A stretch of DNA of 64,000 nt from Algimonas arctica (GTDB lineage Bacteria; Pseudomonadota; Alphaproteobacteria; Caulobacterales; Maricaulaceae). Positions 63,954 to 64,000 of this stretch are shown here, piece by piece. The stretch is taken from assembly GCF_014652695.1 (NCBI RefSeq), contig NZ_BMZH01000001.1, forward strand, positions 396,401-460,400, given 5' to 3'. A program made the position numbers and the translations under genes. The notes under the pieces were generated by a model, which did not search any database, had not been told where the DNA came from, and saw nothing but the letters and a program-made list of their open reading frames with translations. The first letter of the stretch is position 1; the number at the start of each line of letters is the position of its first letter.

Positions 63954-64000
63954 CCTCTAGCCAATTGGTTCCATAAACTCGCATTGCGTGAACTCATTTA

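Overview
The window is a chromosomal segment of an alphaproteobacterium. The gene blocks (hemA-glyA, nrdR-ribE-ribB-ribH-nusB-thiL, plsX-fabH-ihfA-merR, rplM-rpsI-argC, glpX-recJ, recG/sdhE/mfd), a cytochrome bc1 assembly chaperone, an NDUFS4-type complex I subunit and a heme A synthase of the COX15 type are all typical of that class. The PleD-like receiver protein and overall gene content suggest the Caulobacterales/Maricaulales side (Hyphomonadaceae-like, probably marine). This placement is inference from gene content; no 16S rRNA gene is present and no search was run.

Layout. 1-6.5 kb: the end of hemA, glyA, nrdR, and a riboflavin/thiamine operon (ribE, ribB with a degenerate RibA domain, ribH, nusB, thiL). 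6.5-13 kb: bamE, a bc1 chaperone, plsX-fabH, ihfA-merR, tRNA-Pro, ctaA and rplM-rpsI. 13-22.6 kb: argC, a small lipoprotein, an aminotransferase, glpX, recJ, tRNA-Glu, a DUF192 protein, tRNA-Pro, a HerA-like ATPase, an NDUFS4-like subunit and tRNA-Arg. 23-29.4 kb (minus strand): glutaminase, a CE15-like esterase, metC, a sulfurtransferase, cysteine synthase and a DUF3089 protein whose nucleophile is lost. 29.5-42.7 kb: a DUF502 protein, recG, sdhE, mfd, a pseudo-receiver/degenerate GGDEF protein, an ACE-like M2 peptidase, hemH, a P-loop kinase-like gene and thrC. 42.7-48.3 kb: an assimilatory sulfate reduction operon (cysG, DUF2849, cysI and a DUF934-CysH fusion) divergent from a cupin-type XRE regulator across a palindrome, then a second XRE regulator with its own palindrome. 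48.6-55.5 kb: a compact, translationally coupled histidine operon (yerC-hisG-hisD-hisCB-hisH-hisA-hisF-hisIE) headed by a TrpR-like regulator and a 36-bp operator-like palindrome that overlaps a recognisable promoter. 55.7-58 kb: a small RiPP-like locus next to the 3' end of tRNA-Ser. 58.3-64 kb: rlpA, a D,D-carboxypeptidase, tmk, holB, tatD, a PhnP-like hydrolase, and a tandem repeat that looks like the end of an insertion sequence.

The best candidate for an undescribed system is the 55.7-57.9 kb locus. It holds a 96-residue protein with a leader-like body ending in a Gly-Gly motif and a 16-residue basic/valine-rich tail, followed by a cobalamin-type radical SAM enzyme of the RiPP-maturation kind. 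That enzyme is interrupted by two one-base frameshifts. Restoring one base at each gives a single 616-residue protein, so this is either a decaying RiPP pathway or a sequence error in short homopolymers.

Other notable points are the HisC-HisB fusion without a phosphatase domain, the DUF934-CysH fusion, three strong operator-like palindromes, and two proteins that keep their fold signatures but have lost catalytic residues.
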